From: Sandaracinaceae bacterium
GTDB lineage: Bacteria > Myxococcota_A > Polyangia > Polyangiales > Sandaracinaceae
NCBI GenBank assembly: GCA_020633195.1
Contig: JACKEC010000038.1
Coordinates: 11,443-75,442, forward strand
Direction: 5' to 3'
DNA: 64,000 nucleotides
Shown: piece after piece, positions 42,542 through 54,055 of the stretch
Layout: every line of letters begins with the position of its first letter
Position numbering within the stretch: the stretch's first letter is position 1
Translations under genes and position numbers: made by a program
The notes under the pieces: model-generated
What the model saw: only the letters and a program-made list of their open reading frames with translations
Told to the model about the DNA's origin: nothing
The model's database searches: none

Positions 42542-43453
42542 ATGCGCCACCTCCTCCTCTGCAGCACGATCCTGATCGCCCTCGGATGCGACGGGGCCAC
42601 CACCCCCGACGAAGACGCGGGCCCCATGGGCACCGACGCCGGCGCGATCGACGCGGCCGTGCCGCCGTCGCTCCCCAGCTCGATCGGCCCCGCGGAGCGG
42701 CCCGCCCAGCTCGTGGTGCCGGCCGCGCACGACGGGACGACGCCGCTGCCCCTCGTGGTGCTCCTGCACGGCTACTCGGCCAGCGGCGGGGCGCAGGACC
42801 TGTACCTGGGCTTCTCGCGCGCGACCCGGGCGAACGGCTTCTACCTCGTCATCCCGGACGGGACCGTCGACACGAGCGGCAACCGCTTCTGGAACGCCAC
42901 CCCCGCCTGCTGCAACTTCGGCGGGGTCGACGTCGACGACGTGGCCTACCTCACCGGCCTCGTGGACGAGGTCGAGGCGATGGCGCCGGTCCGCGACGTC
43001 TACTTCTTCGGGCACAGCAACGGCGGCTTCATGAGCTACCGGATGGCGTGCGAGCTCGCCGATCGCGTGACCGCGATCGGCAGCCTCGCGGGCTCGGACT
43101 TCGCCAACGAGACGGACTGCGAGCCGAGCCAGCCGGTCTCGGTGCTGCAGATCCACGGGCGCGTCGACGAGACGATCGCCTACGACGGCCAGGTCGGCGC
43201 GTACCCGTCGGCCCCCGACGACGTGGCGCGCTGGGCCTCGCGCGCGGGCTGCGACGACGTCGTGACGCCGGGCGACGCGCTCGACCTCGACATGGGCCTC
43301 GCCGGCGCCGAGACCGTGGTGGAGGCGCGCGACACGGGCTGCACGGGCGCCGACGCCGCGCTCTGGACCATCGAGGGCGGCGGACACATCCCCGCCGTCA
43401 GCCGCGACTTCTCGACCCGCGTCCTCACCTGGCTCGACGCCCACCGGCGTTAG
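42542..43453 (+). CDS. PHB-depolymerase-like lipoprotein (alpha/beta hydrolase)
   Basis: The 303-residue lipoprotein has lipobox ALGC near residue 16. An esterase domain of LpqC/PHB-depolymerase type follows: LPLVVLLHGYSASGG, the nucleophile FFGHSNGGFMSY near 159, and the likely catalytic His in GGGHIP near the end. The substrate may be a polyester or feruloyl ester. The stop codon TAG (43451-43453) lies inside the left terminal repeat of the 240-bp element, so the extreme C-terminus may have been set by its insertion. Confidence 0.82.
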   Translation: MRHLLLCSTILIALGCDGATTPDEDAGPMGTDAGAIDAAVPPSLPSSIGPAERPAQLVVPAAHDGTTPLPLVVLLHGYSASGGAQDLYLGFSRATRANGFYLVIPDGTVDTSGNRFWNATPACCNFGGVDVDDVAYLTGLVDEVEAMAPVRDVYFFGHSNGGFMSYRMACELADRVTAIGSLAGSDFANETDCEPSQPVSVLQIHGRVDETIAYDGQVGAYPSAPDDVARWASRAGCDDVVTPGDALDLDMGLAGAETVVEARDTGCTGADAALWTIEGGGHIPAVSRDFSTRVLTWLDAHRR

Positions 43454-43686
43454 CAGGCTGCTGAAAAGCAGCCTGCTTCCGTGCCGCGCGCGAAGCGCGC
43501 ATGCCCGTGCCCGTGCCCGTGCCCGGACCGTTCCCGTCGACCGTTCCTGCAGAAGGCGCGTGATCTCGGGCACGGGGAACGCTCACGGGTCACGGGCGGG
43601 CACGGGCATGGGCAAGGGCACGGGCACGGGCACGGAGCAGGCTCCGAAACGGTCCCTTCGGGCCCATTTGAGCAGCCTGCTAACGC
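43447..43686. mobile_element. 240-bp palindromic element with 16-bp terminal inverted repeats (MITE-like)
   Basis: The ends are perfect 16-base inverted repeats (GCGTTAGCAGGCTGCT at 43447-43462 and its complement at 43671-43686). Inside, the left half carries ATGCCC/GTGCCC units (43501-43524) and the right half their complement (about 43612-43636), so the whole can fold into one long hairpin. AGCAGGCTGCT-GAAA-AGCAGCCTGCT near the left end forms a strong 11-bp local stem. No gene of its own is visible. The stops of both flanking genes lie inside the terminal repeats. Confidence 0.75.
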
Positions 43687-44198
43687 TCGGTGAGGCGGGG
43701 GAGCAGCTCGGCGAAGTTGCAGGGCTTGGTGCGGCTGTCGAGCTGGAGCACGAGGATCTCGTCCCAGGCGTCCTTCACGGCGCCCTTCGAGCCCGGCAGC
43801 GCGAACAGGTAGGTGCCCTTCGCGACGCCCGCGGTGGCGCGCGACTGGATCGTGGACGTCGCGATCTTCTGGAACGAGATCCAGCGGAACAGCTCGCCGA
43901 AGCCGGGGATCGACTTCTCGTAGACGGCCTCGAACGCCTCCGGCGTCACGTCGCGGCCCGTGATCCCGGTCCCGCCGGTGGCGATGACGACGTCGACGTC
44001 CGGGCTGTCGATCCAAGCCCGCAAGCGCGCCTCGATGGCCGCCTGCTCGTCGGTGACGATGGCCTTCTCGACGACCTCGTGGCCCGCGCGGCGAGCGCGC
44101 TCGACGAGGATGCGGCCGGACTCGTCGGTCTCCTCGGTGCGCGTGTCCGAGACGGTCAGGACCGCGATGCGCAGCGGCACCATCGCGGCCTCGGTCAC
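43680..44198 (-). CDS. moaB: Molybdenum cofactor biosynthesis protein MoaB/MogA family
   Basis: This 172-residue protein has the pterin-binding fold: VLTVSDTRTEETDESG, the core VVIATGGTGITGRDVTPEAF near 70-90 and LFALPGSKGAV. The family adenylylates molybdopterin. GTG 44198 overlaps the lgt stop by four bases (GTGA); ATG 44183 is an alternative. The stop TAG (43680-43682) lies in the right terminal repeat of the 240-bp element. Confidence 0.88.
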   Translation of the reverse strand: MTEAAMVPLRIAVLTVSDTRTEETDESGRILVERARRAGHEVVEKAIVTDEQAAIEARLRAWIDSPDVDVVIATGGTGITGRDVTPEAFEAVYEKSIPGFGELFRWISFQKIATSTIQSRATAGVAKGTYLFALPGSKGAVKDAWDEILVLQLDSRTKPCNFAELLPRLTER

Positions 44199-45247
44199 TT
44201 CTTCTTCTTTCGGCGCTTCTTGCGCTTCGGCGCCGCGTCGTCCTCGTCGGCGGCGTCGTCACCCGAGCTGGCCGAAGCCTTCGCGGGCTCGTCCTTCTTG
44301 GCGGGCTTGTCCCCCGATCCGGGGAGCGGCGGCCACTTCGCGCGCTCCTCCTCGGTGAGCGGCTCGAGGATGTTCGACTTCTTGCTGAAGAAGAGCATGT
44401 AGAGGCTGACGAGGACGATCGGCGCGCTCAGGCACTGCCCCATCGTGAGCGGGAAGTTGTCCGCCAGCGTCTGGTACTCCTTCACGTACTCGATGAGGAA
44501 CCGCGTCGTGAAGTAGTAGGCGAGCAGGATGAAGAGGTGCGCGCCGGGCCGCAGCCGACGGCGCCACTTGGCTTGCAGGTAGATGGCGATGCCGAGCATC
44601 ACGAAGGCGAGGATCGCCTCGTAGACCTGCGAGGGGTGGCGGTAGACGATCTGCTGGCAGAGCTCCTGCGCCTCGCCCGTCGGGAGCTGCGCGTACTGCG
44701 GGCACTCGTGCCGCGGGAACCAGATCCCCCACGGGACGTCGGTCGCGCGGCCGACGATCTCGGAGTTGAAGAAGTTGCCGACGCGGACCCACGGGATCAC
44801 GAACGTCGCGCCGCACATCGCCGGATCCATGTAGGCGAGCGCGTCGACCTTGTACTTCCGGGCGAAGAAGATCACCGCGAGGATCGCGCCGAGGCCGCCG
44901 CCGTGGCTGGCGAGGCCGCTGCCGATCTGGATGAGCCGGCTCCCGAGCGCCGCGCCGGTGACCCCGTTCGGGCTGGAGAAGAAGTCCGTGAAGAGGTGGG
45001 TCTCGTAGAAGATCAGGTGGATCAGGTGCGCCCCGAGGATCATCCCGATCGGCGTCCAGAGGGTGAGGCGCTCGCCGTGCACGCGCGGGTAGCCCCACTG
45101 CTCGAAGTACTTGGGGAACGCCCACGCGGCTCCGAGCAGCCCGATCGCGAAGAAGACCCCGTAGAACCGGATCTGCAGCGGGCCGTTCGTGACGGGGGTG
45201 CTCAGCCAGTCGAGCTGGAGGAGAACCGGATCGATGTCCCAGATCAC
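44195..45247 (-). CDS. lgt: Prolipoprotein diacylglyceryl transferase Lgt
   Basis: The 350-residue polytopic enzyme transfers diacylglycerol from phosphatidylglycerol to the lipobox Cys. Diagnostic lines are ASHGGGLGA, VRVGNFFNSEIVG with the conserved Arg and Asn, and YRHPSQVYEA. Seven hydrophobic segments are expected. The last 45 residues are a charged, Lys-rich tail (KKRRKKKK end) not found in short Lgt proteins. Its many likely substrates include the lipoproteins of this window. It is cotranscribed with the DUF255 and MoaB genes. Confidence 0.93.
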   Translation of the reverse strand: MIWDIDPVLLQLDWLSTPVTNGPLQIRFYGVFFAIGLLGAAWAFPKYFEQWGYPRVHGERLTLWTPIGMILGAHLIHLIFYETHLFTDFFSSPNGVTGAALGSRLIQIGSGLASHGGGLGAILAVIFFARKYKVDALAYMDPAMCGATFVIPWVRVGNFFNSEIVGRATDVPWGIWFPRHECPQYAQLPTGEAQELCQQIVYRHPSQVYEAILAFVMLGIAIYLQAKWRRRLRPGAHLFILLAYYFTTRFLIEYVKEYQTLADNFPLTMGQCLSAPIVLVSLYMLFFSKKSNILEPLTEEERAKWPPLPGSGDKPAKKDEPAKASASSGDDAADEDDAAPKRKKRRKKKK

Positions 45248-45271
45248 GGCGAGCGCAATAGCACCCGCGAC

Positions 45272-47485
<2,214 letters not shown>

Positions 47486-47489
47486 GGCG

Positions 47490-49031
47490 TCAGGCGGCGA
47501 TCCGGCGGAAGCGCTCGCGGAGCTTCTGCGCGATGCGCGTGGCCATCGCCATGATCGTGAGCTGCGGGTTCACGCCGAGGCTCGTCGGGATCACGCTGCC
47601 GTCGCAGAGGAACACGTTGTCCGTGTCCCAGAGCCGACCGTCCGGGTCGACGCCGCTCGCGCTCGCGACCGCCCCCATCTGGATCGATCCGAGCGGGTGC
47701 TGCGAGCTGCACTCGATGCGCCGCGGGGGGACCTTCTCGAGCTCGAAGCGCCGGAAGCCGTCGGCGTCGAAGGGCCCGTCGATCCCGAGGACGGGCAGGT
47801 AGAGCTGCTTGGCGCCGGCGGCGAGGAAGGTCTCGCCGACGAGGCGGATCCCCCTGTACATCGCGCGGCGATCCGAGGGGCTCATCCGGTAGGTGACGAC
47901 GGGCTCGCGCGCGAAGGGGTTCCGCCACACCGTGCCCGGGCCCTCGTCGTGGACCATCGCGCCGAACATCGCGATGTGGGGGAGCTCCTTGGCGCGGCGC
48001 ATCAGCGCGGGGCCGGCGCCGGGCATCGTCGCGGCGATCACGCTGCCGGGGATGAACAGGCTCATCAGCGTCACGTGCTCGTGCTCGAACGCGTCCGTGT
48101 ACGCGCTCTGGAGCGCGCCGCGCCATCCGCGGACCGGCTCGTCGAAGGTCGCGAAGACCCGGAACCCGGGGTGGAGCGTCATGTTGCGGCCGACCTGCCC
48201 GCCGACCGAGGCGAGCCCGCTCGCCGAGAGGAGCACCGGACTGTGGATGCCGCCGCACGCGACGATCACGACGCGCGCGTGCACCGTCACGCGGCTCCCG
48301 CGGGTGCGACCCGGGCCGTTGCGCAGCCGCCCGCGCACGCCCGTCGCGCGGCCGTTCCGGTGGATCACGCGCTCGACCAAGCAGTCCGACCAGACGCGCC
48401 CGCCCGCCGCGAGGAGGCGCGGCAGGTACGCGAGGTCGACGCTCATCTTCGCCTGCTCCGGGCAACCGAAGTTGCACCGCCCGCAGCCGTTGCAGCCCTT
48501 GGTGTTCCGACCGATGGGGCGGATCGGGTGGCCGAGCTTGGCCGCGCCGATGCCGAACAGCTCGGTCGACCGCGACTGCATCTCGACGGGGACCTGCTCG
48601 ACGTGGACCGCCTCCTCCACCTCGCGGTAGTACGGGTCCATCCCCTCGGGGGTGAGCTCGGAGAGGCCGAGCGCGCGCGACCACGGCGCGAGGATCGCTT
48701 CGGGCACGCGCAGGCACACGCCGCCGGTGACGAGCGACGATCCGCCGACGCCGGTGCCCATCGTGACGTTGACGCCAGGCGTCGCGCCCACGCCGACGGC
48801 CAGCGTCATCCCGCCCTCGCGCCACAGGTGACGCAGCGACTGACTCTGCCGCAGCTTGCCGTGGATCGCGGCGGGGACGTTGCGGCCCTCCTCGAGGACG
48901 AGCACGTCGAGGCCGGACTCCGCGAGGATCGTCGCGGCGACCATGCCGCCGGCGCCCGAGCCGACCACCACCACGTCCGCCGAGAGTGTCACCGCGCCGC
49001 GGTGGTCGTGGCCTTCGACGACCTCGCTCAC
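47490..49031 (-). CDS. GMC-family FAD oxidoreductase with Cys cluster
   Basis: The 513-residue flavoprotein has the FAD motif VVVGSGAGGMVAATILAE near the start and a Cys-rich line CNGCGRCNFGCPEQAKMS near 180, resembling a ferredoxin-like iron-sulfur site. It ends with a C-terminal GMC His-Asn region (SSQHPLGSIQMG and GVNPQLTIMAMA). GMC enzymes oxidise alcohols or sterols. It follows its small-subunit-like partner with a four-base overlap (GTGA at 49028-49031). Confidence 0.85.
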   Translation of the reverse strand: MSEVVEGHDHRGAVTLSADVVVVGSGAGGMVAATILAESGLDVLVLEEGRNVPAAIHGKLRQSQSLRHLWREGGMTLAVGVGATPGVNVTMGTGVGGSSLVTGGVCLRVPEAILAPWSRALGLSELTPEGMDPYYREVEEAVHVEQVPVEMQSRSTELFGIGAAKLGHPIRPIGRNTKGCNGCGRCNFGCPEQAKMSVDLAYLPRLLAAGGRVWSDCLVERVIHRNGRATGVRGRLRNGPGRTRGSRVTVHARVVIVACGGIHSPVLLSASGLASVGGQVGRNMTLHPGFRVFATFDEPVRGWRGALQSAYTDAFEHEHVTLMSLFIPGSVIAATMPGAGPALMRRAKELPHIAMFGAMVHDEGPGTVWRNPFAREPVVTYRMSPSDRRAMYRGIRLVGETFLAAGAKQLYLPVLGIDGPFDADGFRRFELEKVPPRRIECSSQHPLGSIQMGAVASASGVDPDGRLWDTDNVFLCDGSVIPTSLGVNPQLTIMAMATRIAQKLRERFRRIAA

Positions 49032-49489
49032 GGGCGCTTGCACCCCTGGTCCCACCCGATCGCGCGGGCCGCGTCCGGGTGCTCGAAGTAGACGATCGAC
49101 AAGATCGCCTTGGCGCCGAGGAGCGCGAGGCTCAGCGGGGTGCGCTCGAACGCCTCGAGCGCGTGCACCCGCTCGCTCCGCGGGAGGCGCCCGAACGAGG
49201 TGAAGCGCCCGAAGACGAGGGGCGCGAGGACGTACGTGGAGGTGACGCAGATCCAGAAGATGAAGCGCGCCCGGAGCGCGAGGTGGCCGAAGAAGTCGGC
49301 GAGATCGGTCTCGAGCCAGTCGAGCCGCGCAGGCGGCGGCGGGCCGTCGTCGTCGGTGAAGAGCGCCTCGGCGACGAGGCGAGCGCGGCGACGGGTGGCC
49401 TTCGAGAGGCCCGGTCGGGGCGCACGGGCGTCCCACCCCTCCACGAGGTAGGGGTCGGTCTCCACGGGCGCGGGCGAGGCCTCGTTCAC
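49028..49489 (-). CDS. Small protein preceding the GMC oxidoreductase (possible subunit)
   Basis: The 153-residue protein has one hydrophobic stretch near 80-100 (FIFWICVTSTYVLAPLVFG) and no signal peptide. By position (overlap of four bases with the GMC gene) it may be a small subunit or membrane anchor, as in GMC dehydrogenases with a subunit 3, but the sequence match to that subunit is not clear. It is divergent from the DUF4215 protein gene. Confidence 0.65.
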   Translation of the reverse strand: MNEASPAPVETDPYLVEGWDARAPRPGLSKATRRRARLVAEALFTDDDGPPPPARLDWLETDLADFFGHLALRARFIFWICVTSTYVLAPLVFGRFTSFGRLPRSERVHALEAFERTPLSLALLGAKAILSIVYFEHPDAARAIGWDQGCKRP

Positions 49490-49555
49490 GGGTTCGGACT
49501 ATGCCACGCATTGGGGGGCGGGATGCCGGGCGCGAAAGCGTCTAGGATGTGCGCC

Positions 49556-52500
49556 ATGCTTCGCGTGACCTCGCAATCACACAGCCGCCACGGATTCGGT
49601 CTCTCCCTCCTCTTGCTCACCGCCCTCGCCTCCACGAGCTGCGGCGAGGACATGCCCACGCCCGAGGACGGCGGGAGCGGCCCGATGGACGCGGAGGTCC
49701 CGCGCTCCTGCGGCGACGGCATCGTCCAGCCCCCGGAGGCGTGCGACGACGGCAACGCGGTCGACAGCGACGCGTGCCGCAACACCTGCCAGATCGCGGC
49801 CTGCGGGGACGGCGTCGCGCAGCGCGGGTTCGAGATGTGCGACGACGGCAACGAGATCGACACCGATCAGTGCCGCAACAACTGCGAGTCGGCGCGCTGC
49901 GGAGACGGCGTGGTGCAGGAGGGCGTCGAGGCCTGCGACGACGGCAACACCGTCGACGACGACGGCTGCACGAACGCGTGCCGGCTGCTCACCTGCGGCG
50001 ACGGCGTGGTGCAGGAGGGCGAGGCCTGCGACGACGGCAACGACTCGAACTTCGACGCGTGCCTCAACACGTGCGTCGAGGCGTCCTGCGGCGACGGCTT
50101 CCCCGGCCCCGGCGAGGCCTGCGACGACGGCAACACGGTGGACACCGACGCGTGCCGTAACACGTGCGTCATCGCGCGCTGCGGTGACGGCGTGGTCTGG
50201 ACGGGCGTCGAGGCCTGCGACGACGGCAACATGGTCGAGACGGACGGATGCACGACGACTTGCCGCGTCGAGACGTGCGGCGACGGGGTCGTCAACGGCG
50301 GCGAGGCCTGCGACGACGGCAACACCTCGGACACGGACGCGTGCCTCAACACCTGCCTCCCCGCGTCGTGCGGCGACGGTCACGTGTACGAGGGCGTCGA
50401 GGAGTGCGACGACGGCAACATGATCCCGACCGACGCGTGCACCAACAGCTGCGCCCGCGCGGCCTGCGGGGACGGGATCGTCGGCCCCGGCGAGTTCTGC
50501 GACGACGGCAACACGATGGACGGCGACGGCTGCAACAGCCTCTGCTCGCCGGCGGGCTGCGGGAACGGCGCGCTCGATCCCGGCGAGACGTGCGACGACG
50601 GGAACACCATCAGCACCGACCTGTGCACCAACACGTGCATGCCCGCGCGCTGCGGCGACAACATCATCCAGCCCGTCCTCGGGGAGGTCTGCGACAACGG
50701 CGACATCTCCAACAACGCCGACGGCGGCAACGGCGATGGCTGCAACGCGCTGTGCCGGCCGACGTCGTGCGGAGACGGCTTCATCGATCTCGACGACGCG
50801 AGCGACGACGGCAACCCGGCCGAGGCGTGCGACGACGGGAACACCGTCGACACCGACAACTGCACGTCGGCTTGCGTCCGCAACGTGTGCGGCGACGGCA
50901 TCGTCGACATGCAGGACGACGACCCGAGCGACCCCGACTGCGACGGCTGCGAGGAGTGCGACGACGGCAACCTCTCGAACACCGACGGGTGCATGAGCCC
51001 CGGGGCCCGTGCGGGCGGGGGCTCGGGCGTCCTGATCGAGTGCCGCTCGGCGCGCTGCGGAGACGGCTGGATCCAGGCCGGGATCGAGGACTGCGACGAC
51101 GGGAACTTCAACAACAACGACGGCTGCACGAACGTGTGCATGCTGCCGTTCTGCGGCGACGGCTTCGTCACCGCGCCCGAGCAGTGCGACGACGGCATGG
51201 ACGGCGACAACGCCGACGAGTGCACCGACGCGTGCCGCCTGCCCGTCTGCGGGGACGGCATCGTGCAGCCCGGTGAGCAGTGCGACGACGGCAACATGAT
51301 CGCGACCGACGCGTGCGACACCTACGGCACGGGGAACCCGATGGCGCCTCGCTGCGCGATCCCGAGCTGCGGCAACGGCATCCTGCAGGCCGGCGAGGAG
51401 TGCGACGACGGGAACCGCGACTCGGGCGACGCCTGCGTCCGCTGCATGCGCGCCATCTGCGGCGACACCCAGATCCAGCGGGGCGTCGAGCAGTGCGACG
51501 ACGCGAACACCAACGACACGGACGGCTGCCTCAGCAGCTGCCTCCTGAACGTGTGTGGCGACGGGTTCGTCGATCTCAACGACACCCCGCCGAGCCCCGA
51601 CGGCATCGAGGAGTGCGACGACGGCAACGACGTCGACGGCGACGCCTGCACCAACGCGTGCAACCGCGCGATCTGCGGCGACGGGATCGTGGGCCCCGGC
51701 GAGGGCTGCGACGACGCCAACGGCAACCCGAACGACGACTGCACCAACGACTGCCAGAGCCCGCGGTGCGGCGACGGCCTGATCTGGATCGGCCACGAGC
51801 TCTGCGACGACGGCAACACGAACGACGCGGACGCGTGCTCCAACACGTGCGTCCCGAGCTCGTGCGGCAACGGGGTCCGCGACATGGCGCCGGGCGCTCG
51901 CCTCGAGGAGTGCGACGACGGCAACGCGAGCAACACCGACGCGTGCCTGAACAACTGCCTCCGCAACACCTGCGGGGACGGGTTCCGGAACATCGGCGTG
52001 GAGCAGTGCGACGACGGGAACAGCAGCAACACCGACCTCTGCACCAACGCGTGCCGCGACGCGGCGTGCGGCGACGGCTTCATCCAGCCCGCGCGTGGCG
52101 AGCAGTGCGAGGACGGCAACACGCTCGACGACGGCTTCTGCAACGCCACCTGTCAGCGGCGGTGCGGCTCGGGGATCCCCGGCTACTCGGCGGGGATGAT
52201 GTACGGCGACCACTGCTACCTCTTCCACTTCAGCACCGAGCGCTACGTGGGGGCGCGGGATCGCTGCCGGAGCGTCCTGACGCTGGCCAGCACCGGCGGG
52301 CGCGCGGAGCTGGTCTCGATCTCGGACATGATGGAGAACGACTTCGTCCGCCTCATGGCCAACGCGGGGGGCGCGCCGCTGATCTGGATCGGGCTCGGCG
52401 ACGCGGCGACCGAGAGCGTCTACGTCTGGCTCGACGGAACGCCCTTCTCCTACACGAACTGGGCGGGCGGGGAGCCCAACGGCGGCACCGGCGAGAACTG

Positions 52501-52603
52501 CGTGATGCTGTCCTCGGACATGGCCGACCCGGCCTTCGGCCAGTGGCTGGACGTCACGTGCATCGACGCCGCGGCGTCGATCTGCGAGTACAGCTGGCCC
52601 TGA
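49556..52603 (+). CDS. DUF4215 (CDDGN) repeat surface protein with C-terminal C-type lectin domain
   Basis: The product has 1015 residues: a lipoprotein-like signal (GFGLSLLLLTALASTSC), then 24 repeats of the CGDG-x-GE-x-CDDGN-x-D-x-C-x-N-x-C type (about 36 residues each). Their Asp/Asn loops probably bind calcium and their Cys form disulfides. The last 140 residues are a C-type lectin-like domain (CYLFHFSTERYVGARDRCR, GGEPNGG, QWLDVTC), with the EPN motif used by mannose-type lectins. A sugar-binding cell-surface fibre is the natural reading. ATG 49547 in frame is an alternative start. Confidence 0.88.
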   Translation: MLRVTSQSHSRHGFGLSLLLLTALASTSCGEDMPTPEDGGSGPMDAEVPRSCGDGIVQPPEACDDGNAVDSDACRNTCQIAACGDGVAQRGFEMCDDGNEIDTDQCRNNCESARCGDGVVQEGVEACDDGNTVDDDGCTNACRLLTCGDGVVQEGEACDDGNDSNFDACLNTCVEASCGDGFPGPGEACDDGNTVDTDACRNTCVIARCGDGVVWTGVEACDDGNMVETDGCTTTCRVETCGDGVVNGGEACDDGNTSDTDACLNTCLPASCGDGHVYEGVEECDDGNMIPTDACTNSCARAACGDGIVGPGEFCDDGNTMDGDGCNSLCSPAGCGNGALDPGETCDDGNTISTDLCTNTCMPARCGDNIIQPVLGEVCDNGDISNNADGGNGDGCNALCRPTSCGDGFIDLDDASDDGNPAEACDDGNTVDTDNCTSACVRNVCGDGIVDMQDDDPSDPDCDGCEECDDGNLSNTDGCMSPGARAGGGSGVLIECRSARCGDGWIQAGIEDCDDGNFNNNDGCTNVCMLPFCGDGFVTAPEQCDDGMDGDNADECTDACRLPVCGDGIVQPGEQCDDGNMIATDACDTYGTGNPMAPRCAIPSCGNGILQAGEECDDGNRDSGDACVRCMRAICGDTQIQRGVEQCDDANTNDTDGCLSSCLLNVCGDGFVDLNDTPPSPDGIEECDDGNDVDGDACTNACNRAICGDGIVGPGEGCDDANGNPNDDCTNDCQSPRCGDGLIWIGHELCDDGNTNDADACSNTCVPSSCGNGVRDMAPGARLEECDDGNASNTDACLNNCLRNTCGDGFRNIGVEQCDDGNSSNTDLCTNACRDAACGDGFIQPARGEQCEDGNTLDDGFCNATCQRRCGSGIPGYSAGMMYGDHCYLFHFSTERYVGARDRCRSVLTLASTGGRAELVSISDMMENDFVRLMANAGGAPLIWIGLGDAATESVYVWLDGTPFSYTNWAGGEPNGGTGENCVMLSSDMADPAFGQWLDVTCIDAAASICEYSWP

Positions 52604-52612
52604 CGCGGGGGC

Positions 52613-53548
52613 TCAGGGAGCTTCGGAGGTCGGCACGAAGTCGACCTCGAAGAGCCAGGGCCACTGCTTGCCCGTGATGACGAAGTGACCACGCTCCGGG
52701 ATCCACGCGATCCCGTTGAGCACGTCCGCGTCGAAGCGCTCCGAGAGGGTCAACAGATCGCTCGCGTCGACCGAGCCGGTCACGCGCCCCGTCGCCGGAT
52801 CGATGCGGACGATGCGATCGGTCTGCCAGACGTTGGCCCAGACGACGCCGTCGACGCACTCGAGCTCGTTGAGCTGCTCGACGAAGCCGCGGTCGTCCCG
52901 GACGCGCACCACGTGGTCGACGCGGAAGGTCTGCGGATCCCGGAACGAGAGGCGCTCGCTTCCGTCGCTCATCACGAGGTGATGACCGTCGTAGCAGAGG
53001 CCCCACCCCTCGCCGTCGTAGCTGAACGTGCGGCGGTGCTCGAAGCCGTCGATGCTCCAGACGTGCGCCTGCCCGGCCTGCCACGTGAGCTGGATGAGCT
53101 GGTCGTCGACGCGCGCGAGCCCCTCGCCGAAGAGGCGGCGCTCGATGCTCCGGCGCCGCAGGACCTCGCCCGTCTCGAGCGCGACCTCGCGCACCGTCGA
53201 GTGCCCGCGCAGGCCGGTGCTCTCGTACAGGTGGCCGTCGTGCCAGAGCAGGCCCTGCGTGAACGCGTCCGGGTCGTGCGGGAAGCGCTGGATCACGTGG
53301 ACCGAGAGCGCCTCCATCGGCGGCGGCGGACCGTCGAGCGCCACGCCGTGCAGGGCGGGATCCGCGGGCGCGTCGCCGTTGCCGATCTCGACGTAGGCGA
53401 TGGCCCCCGCGAGCACGACGACCACCGCGAGGAGCCACCAGGGTCGCTTCGGCGCGGGAGGGGGGACGGGGGCCGCGGTGACGGTCTCCGCCGGCTCCGG
53501 CGGGGCGGCGGGGGTCGCCTTCTTCTTCGGCTTGGGACGCTTCGCCAT
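52613..53548 (-). CDS. Glutaminyl-peptide cyclotransferase (plant/bacterial beta-propeller type)
   Basis: This 311-residue protein has an N-terminal Lys/Pro-rich cytoplasmic part and one membrane helix (WWLLAVVVVLAGAIAYV). The beta-propeller lines HDPDAFTQGLLWHDGHLYESTGLRG, DQLIQLTW and LNGIAWIP are typical of the enzyme that forms N-terminal pyroglutamate. Pyroglutamate formation stabilises exported proteins; the many exported proteins here are possible targets, by inference. Confidence 0.85.
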   Translation of the reverse strand: MAKRPKPKKKATPAAPPEPAETVTAAPVPPPAPKRPWWLLAVVVVLAGAIAYVEIGNGDAPADPALHGVALDGPPPPMEALSVHVIQRFPHDPDAFTQGLLWHDGHLYESTGLRGHSTVREVALETGEVLRRRSIERRLFGEGLARVDDQLIQLTWQAGQAHVWSIDGFEHRRTFSYDGEGWGLCYDGHHLVMSDGSERLSFRDPQTFRVDHVVRVRDDRGFVEQLNELECVDGVVWANVWQTDRIVRIDPATGRVTGSVDASDLLTLSERFDADVLNGIAWIPERGHFVITGKQWPWLFEVDFVPTSEAP

Positions 53549-53560
53549 GCGACGCCCTAC

Positions 53561-54046
53561 TTAGAGGCCCTCGATGAAACGCGCCACCTCGTCGAGCGTC
53601 TCCGCCCAGGTCGCGCGAGGCCACTCCCAGAACGCGTCGCGAGGGCCGTGCAGGACGGCGGGGCGGCCGTAGCGCACGGCGAGCTGGACCTCCGAGCGCG
53701 TGCCCTCGCCGCCGGGGAGCGCGATCACGACGTCCGAGGTGAGCACGTTGACGTGGTTGCGGCTGCGCGGGTCGGTGCCGAGCGCCCCGCTCAGCGGGAG
53801 GTGCGTCCGGATCGGGAGCTCGACGGACGGGTTCGGGTAACCGGGCCGAGCGTCGGGCCCGGGGAGGATGCCGATGGAGACGCCCGCGCGGGGCTGCGTC
53901 GCGACGAAGGCCGCCCCGACCGCGGCCATGACGCCGCCTCCACCGCCGGTCAGCAGGTGGTGACCGCGCGCCGCGATCCAGGCCCCGAGCGGCACCGCGA
54001 GCTCGGAGTGCGGATCGGAGCCCGAGCCCATGACCCCGATGATCAC
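53561..54046 (-). CDS. LOG-like Rossmann protein (TIGR00725 type)
   Basis: The 161-residue protein has LTGGGGGVMAAVGAA near 32-46 and IALPGGEGTRSEV near 106-118, the glycine-rich and PGGxGT motifs of the lysine-decarboxylase-like (LOG) fold. Related proteins are nucleoside-phosphate hydrolases or of unknown function. It lies in a minus-strand run with the HIT and MFS genes, with short gaps of 9 and 14 bases. Confidence 0.82.
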   Translation of the reverse strand: MIIGVMGSGSDPHSELAVPLGAWIAARGHHLLTGGGGGVMAAVGAAFVATQPRAGVSIGILPGPDARPGYPNPSVELPIRTHLPLSGALGTDPRSRNHVNVLTSDVVIALPGGEGTRSEVQLAVRYGRPAVLHGPRDAFWEWPRATWAETLDEVARFIEGL

Positions 54047-54055
54047 GCCCGCAGG

